DNA of 64,000 nt from Cucumis sativus (taxonomy: Eukaryota; Streptophyta; Magnoliopsida; Cucurbitales; Cucurbitaceae), in NCBI RefSeq assembly GCF_000004075.3, contig NC_026658.2, positions 6,386,001-6,450,000 of the forward strand, read 5' to 3'. Shown piece by piece: positions 59,238 through 64,000 of this stretch. Position 1 is the stretch's first letter; every line of letters starts with the position of its first letter. The notes below the pieces were generated by a model, which saw only the letters and a list, made by a program, of their open reading frames with translations, searched no databases and was not told where the DNA came from. Both the position numbers and the translations under genes were made by a program.

Positions 59238-62200
59238 TTACTGCTCAATAGAACGAAGTTCCCAGTTACCTTCTCCATCAATAAGTCGGAGCTCTAATGA
59301 GTGGAATGGTATTAGAGCGGGTCTCTGTTAAAATATGAGAAGGAAACAGTTAGAGGAACTCAAATTTACACTTGTGTTGTTGAACAAGTTCTTTAGCCTT
59401 GAATACCACACAATAAAATGAACCTGAGTACATAATTCACTTAAGTTTTGACTAAATAGAGGTATCTTCGTATCTCCCATTCACGGTGCATCACATTCAA
59501 ACTACACAATGTGGTATATTTATTAATAAAAATGAAAAACCACCAACCTGTGATGAAGTGACAACTGTTATGCCCATGCTCTTTGCAACCTTGTATAAGT
59601 GTTCTTCAACGTCTACACTAGTGGCACTGATTAAGAGGATGTAATTAGTTGTGATCATGCAATGCCAAAAACAGACATTTTCAACAAGAAAAAAAAAACA
59701 AAACAAAAATAACATAGAGAAGGGAGAAAATTGAAGTTGGCCAACATACTTGGTGCACTCATCCAGGATCCCAAAGTTTGGCTTGTGGAAAAACAAGCGT
59801 GCCTTAGAAGGACATAAGACAATTTTAATTAAGATAATCTGTATGCAGGTTCATAAAAGTTAATATTTAAGCTCACAGATTTAATAAATTGAGAGTCACT
59901 TACCATTCCTAACCTCTGCTGCTCCCCAAGGGATAGAATGTCTTCCCAATTCAAATTTGCATCCCAGCCACCTTCCTCCCTTTCCAAAAGATAATTTAAC
60001 CGAACATGCTGTAGAATAGTTCCCAAATGCATATCCAAAACATTATCCACAGATGTTTCACCTGAAAGAACACAATGTTAGAGAAATAGAGATTCGTAAT
60101 TAGAAAACTATAAAAATTTTCAACTTCTTAAGCCCCAGGGGGCAATAATTGAAAAGCACAAGTACATTCCTAAACATTAAAATTCAACTCTTTCCAGAAT
60201 GGTTTTATGGCACTCAGCAAAAGTTTTCTAAACCATCAATATTGAGCAATAAACATCCATTTCAGAGCATCAGTCATAACAGAACTAATTTCCTGAACTA
60301 GTTTTTAACAGATGATCTTTTGAACAAAAATGGAAACAGTAACCATTCATTTGCTCCTTGGTATGATGGTACGATGAAAGTCAGTGATAAGAACTTCAGA
60401 ACACGTTAAAAGAACATATCAGATGCTTCACATGCTCTAGTGATCAGTAATAAATTTTAAGTGAAAAGTACCAGAATTGTTCTTTAGAATCATTAGTACC
60501 TCAAATGATTTAAAATTACTTTTCTTATAATTTAGTAAATCATTTAGAAAATTGTTTAATTGTGGATAATCGTTTTCTCAAATATATTGCTTATTACACA
60601 ATTTGAAATCATAATTTAACAAAGACGCCATGTGCATGTCCTACTTCATAAAAAATGACCTGTCACCATATTTGTACCCCATCATGTCTATGATTTTGTC
60701 AGCAATTTAGAGGCTCTCTACTTTGACATAAACAGAAAATTCACAAGAATTTCCAGCTACAAACATCCATAAGACAGAACTACATTACATTCCAAATGTC
60801 TTGTGGGCTTCTCCCTATACTCAAAACTTATATTCTCTTCCTTTCCATTTTTCCACATGAATGAAAAGATAATGAAGAGTCTGTCAAGATTAGTATTGAG
60901 GTTCTTACTATCAAATCATTAAATAGTGAATAATTGGTACCCATGCCATCATAGTGCTGTGTATTTTTCTTCAAATTCAGTAGTCCACTGATTTTTTTTT
61001 TAAAAAAAAAACTGAAACTTTATTTAACTACCCCGTAAGTATCTGAGACATCTAATAAGCATTGGCACAACCCTCACAAATGTCAAATATAAACAGTACC
61101 CCAAGCAAATATCCATATCAAATAGATGTGCATATGGTAGAGAATTCCAAATTCCAATGAGACAGACACTAATGCACAATAAACTAATAGTATTAGACTT
61201 CAACCATGTAAAAAAGCAAAGTGCAAATTCACAAGAAATTTACCTTTGGCATACAATTTTGATGACTTCATCTCTGCTTCTTCACGAGATAGGGGATATA
61301 TTATTTGATCTCTGAGTGTTCCAAGGCATGTATAGGGACGCTGAGGAACATAAAAAATACCACAACCCCATTGGTCTTCCTTGGTGTTTTGTGATGGTTT
61401 AGTAAGTTTTCCACTTGCAATTGGCCAAAGACCTCTAAGAACTCTGAAAATTGAGCTTTTTCCACTCCCATTTGGGCCTTAAAAATTTGAAACCATTGTG
61501 AGACAAAAATAAAAGATAAGGAATAAACAAAAAAAGAAGAAAAAGAAATACTTCACTAACCGGTAACCAGCAGGCTTTTCTCCTGTAAAACATCACAAGT
61601 CAGCTTCTTTGCTAACATCTTCTGTGCTGGGGTAATGATATCCACCCTAGAGAAGGAAATAACATCTTCTGAGTGGAAGTCCCTCTTGTTGGTCGTTGAT
61701 CCTCTAGTAACTGCAATTTTTCAGGAGAAGAAAAAGGGTACAACAATAGATTCTTCAGTTTTCCACAAGTAGAAATAGCAATGCCTAGTTTGAAATTAAT
61801 AAGAGAAATAACATGGAAAGTTATTCCACCAGCCTGTCTCTCAATAATCACCAAAATATAGCATATGGAAAAAAAATGTAAAAATTTGGACGACAAAATC
61901 AGTACTGTTATTAATTTGTTCTAGATTAAAAAAAGAAAAAAAATCTGAGCTTGAAGGAATTAAGAATTGCATCATGGTTGTGAACTGAACCTTATTACAC
62001 TCTAATACAAATTTTTTGTAACAAAAAACACTAACTGATGTGGGGAGTGCCCTAGTAGCCAGGGTTAATTCGTAGTTAAATATTTAAGTTTCATTCAATT
62101 TTTTAGTACTTCTTTTGATATGCCTTGAATTAGAAAAAATCTGAGCTTGAAGGAATTAAGAATTGCATCATGGTTGTGAACTGAACCTTATTACACTCTA

Positions 62201-63941
62201 ATACAAATTTTTTGTAATAAAAAACACTAACTGATGTAGGGAGTGCCCTAGTAGCCAGGGTTAATTCGTAGTTAAATATTTAAGTTTCATTCAATTTTTT
62301 AGTACTTCTTTTGATATGCCTTGAATTAGCTATGTAGTTCTACGAACGACCTAGTACTAGGATCTCGCTAACCAGTCAGCGAGTTGGGGTCCAGGGGTGG
62401 CGCGCCATGGTACTGGTTCAAGGGCAATGCCCCCGGAAGCTCTTTAGTTTTTTGTAATTGAGTTGTTCACGATTTTGATTCTAGAGTTTAGAAAAGTGCA
62501 ATATATAAACTCTTTAAGCTAGTGGCACCGTATTATACTATAAACATTCTCTCTAATAATATTTGTTCTCCCTCTATTCGTGGACGTAGCTAACACACTT
62601 TTAGTGAACCACGTATATCTGTATGTCGATCTTTACATCCTTCATATTGATTAATTATTGGTTTCGTAACAACTTTGTTTTCAGTTCTTCTATAAATAGG
62701 GAATCTATCTCTTTTACTAACCTTTGATCATAATAAAGATTCTTTGAATGAATTCCCCTTTGTCCCTTGCTACTCTACTAAGGCTCACATAATTTGTCAC
62801 AATAGATTAGGTCAGAATACAATATAACATCCTTGACTTCTGGAATATAATTGTATAAGCCAATATGGCAACATTTATGATATAAAGACTTTCGTGATCT
62901 GAACTTGAAAAAGGAGGATGGTTGCAGTGAAGCTAGAATGGTTGGAAGATCACGTGAGAATCAGCTACAAAGCCTGATTTCCAAATGAGGCAATGATATG
63001 AAGGCGGGAGTCGACCTTGAATTGCTCAAAGAAGGCACAAGAACTTTGAATTTTTCCACACATGCAAATTTGTTGGCAAAAATTCTTTTATGGCTAATGT
63101 TTTTCATGAGACAAAAGTACGTAACTGATGATGAGATAGTTACCATTAATATACAGCTAAAATGAGTAATTTAAGTAACTATCAGCTCATTGAAAACTAA
63201 GTAGAAAGTAAAAAATTGAAATGAATTCAATTTGGTATTGTTTAACTACATAAACCAATAAGAGTCAGAATCCCAGAATACTAGCTGTGAGTTAAAAGAA
63301 CATAAATATGATGAAATGAACACTAATTACTTTATCCATCAAAATAGTTACTTCAATTATTTCCTATGAAGTCTTTCGCTAAGTTTCAGTTAATTTATCG
63401 CCAAACTAGATATCAAAGGACATCATACGACATTTAAGTTATAAATCCTTATTAGAATAAAATAAAGTGACGGAAATCAAAATATTTTCCATAATCTAAT
63501 TGAAGATGAGGTGTGAAAAATTTACCTGAATGCGCAGCATTCAAGAGCTCGTCAAGCTCAGATATTCTATTGATACCACCAGAGAGTTCAAGAAACTTTC
63601 TGTTTAATTCAAGAATGTCGCCAAAAGCTAAAAAGCTTTGAGATACAACAGATGCTAAAAATCGTAGTGCATGTGCCAGCTCACCTGAGAAAATTTTATG
63701 GTGAGAGAGACAGAAGTATGAGTTTAGTTTAATAATTAAATTCTAGATGATAGTCTCTACCTTGAGTGGAAGTCATGGCTCGATCACCTTGATGATCTAG
63801 GGCATATAACAAGCTCAAACCCCATGTCACATTGTGAGGTAATTGCTTTGTGATAAAATCATCTAATATGCCAAACAGCCATTTCTTCTTTAAATTTAAC
63901 AAAGAATGGTCCACAAGCTTCTTAAATCTTGACTCAATCAT
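59238..63941 (-). CDS. ABCD1: Peroxisomal ABC transporter ABCD1 / COMATOSE, C-terminal part
   Basis: Full-size peroxisomal transporter (PXA1/CTS/PED3) that imports fatty acyl-CoAs and jasmonate precursors for beta-oxidation. Only the 3' end is in the window; the gene continues beyond the right edge. Eight exons are visible: 63941-63761, 63684-63526, 61710-61561, 61477-61244, 60061-59904, 59802-59750, 59626-59548 and 59324-59238, all GT/AG and in frame, encoding 366 residues to TAA. They cover the end of the second membrane domain ([19 protein letters not shown]) and the second nucleotide-binding domain. Walker A is GPNGSGKSS across exons 3-4, the Q-loop region is [20 protein letters not shown], the signature is LSLGEQQR, and Walker B is FGILDECT. 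Where most ABC proteins have the switch His, this one reads [12 protein letters not shown], as I recall for plant orthologues. The C-terminus [17 protein letters not shown] matches the family. The gene looks functional so far as seen. Confidence 0.97.
61938..62329. repeat. 196-bp tandem duplication in an ABCD1 intron
   Basis: Two head-to-tail copies, 61938-62133 and 62134-62329, each containing ATCTGAGCTTGAAGGAATTA and ending TGCCTTGAATTAG. I find only two or three differences (for example GTAACAAAA/GTAATAAAA and GATGTGGGG/GATGTAGGG), so the event is recent. Confidence 0.96.
62330..62830 (+). mobile_element. Possible LTR fragment in an ABCD1 intron
   Basis: A GC-rich island (GGGGTCCAGGGGTGGCGCGCC, GGGCAATGCCCCCGGAAG) is followed by TATAAATAGG near 62692 and AATAAAG near 62733. 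This is the promoter-then-poly(A) layout of an LTR. Its base composition differs from the rest of the intron. The borders are not defined. Confidence 0.4.
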
Positions 63942-64000
63942 CTGCAAAGTAAAAAGAAAAATAAGATTTAACACCGATCATGATCCAACTCATTCCATTC

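Noticed and set aside
1..64000. A gene cluster or new multi-gene system
   Set aside because: The recognised genes belong to unrelated conserved pathways with separate promoters; I see no shared regulation or pathway link.

Overview
The window is plant nuclear DNA. It is AT-rich, with intron-split genes and GT-AG introns, separated by long stretches of decayed transposable elements. Six protein genes can be recognised and spliced exon by exon in frame; all are conserved angiosperm families. The repeats (a TATCA/TGATAG-cored MITE, a long LTR family beginning TGTTGRGATTTATGT, an Au-like SINE) resemble what I know from Cucurbitaceae, so a cucurbit is my best guess. That is inference, not proof.

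Layout from left to right. 1-4616: a minus-strand gene of unknown function, only partly resolved. 5.1-14 kb: transposon territory with two copies of one LTR family, another TE carrying an internal repeat, and a broken DUF1985-like TE gene. 15.5-21.1 kb: a complete minus-strand ubiquitin-specific protease (UBP3/UBP4 type, 6 exons, 369 aa) whose introns hold an intact SINE and an intact 8-bp-TSD MITE. 22-27.5 kb: a MITE, a GATCGTTTAGATTT-rich repeat block, a dead MULE transposase and local tandem repeats. 27.8-29.7 kb: plastid ribosomal protein bL29 (plus, 2 exons). 32.1-34.3 kb: an FBW2-like F-box gene (minus, 2 coding exons and a probable leader intron). 34.5-37.2 kb: a TE with a large inverted repeat. 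38.0-41.5 kb: a TLDc-domain (OXR-type) gene (minus, 8 exons). 41.87 kb: tRNA-Arg(ACG). 43.8-46.7 kb: a third LTR copy next to a dead chromovirus. 47.9-50.2 kb: an annexin (plus, 5 exons, one GC-AG intron). 53.3-56.6 kb: a Ty3/gypsy-like LTR with a degenerate tRNA-Asp primer site. 59.2-64 kb: the 3' end of a peroxisomal ABCD1/COMATOSE transporter gene (minus), running off the right edge.

The genes are not functionally linked: they cover ubiquitin removal, plastid translation, F-box-mediated turnover, oxidative-stress tolerance, calcium/membrane binding and peroxisomal fatty-acyl import. The window shows no defence cluster, biosynthetic cluster, CRISPR array or other new system. The most informative points are the GC-AG annexin intron, two near-identical-length (195/196 bp) tandem duplications in introns of unrelated genes, element insertions with exact target-site duplications, the large inverted repeat, and an orphan promoter-plus-first-exon at 52 kb.
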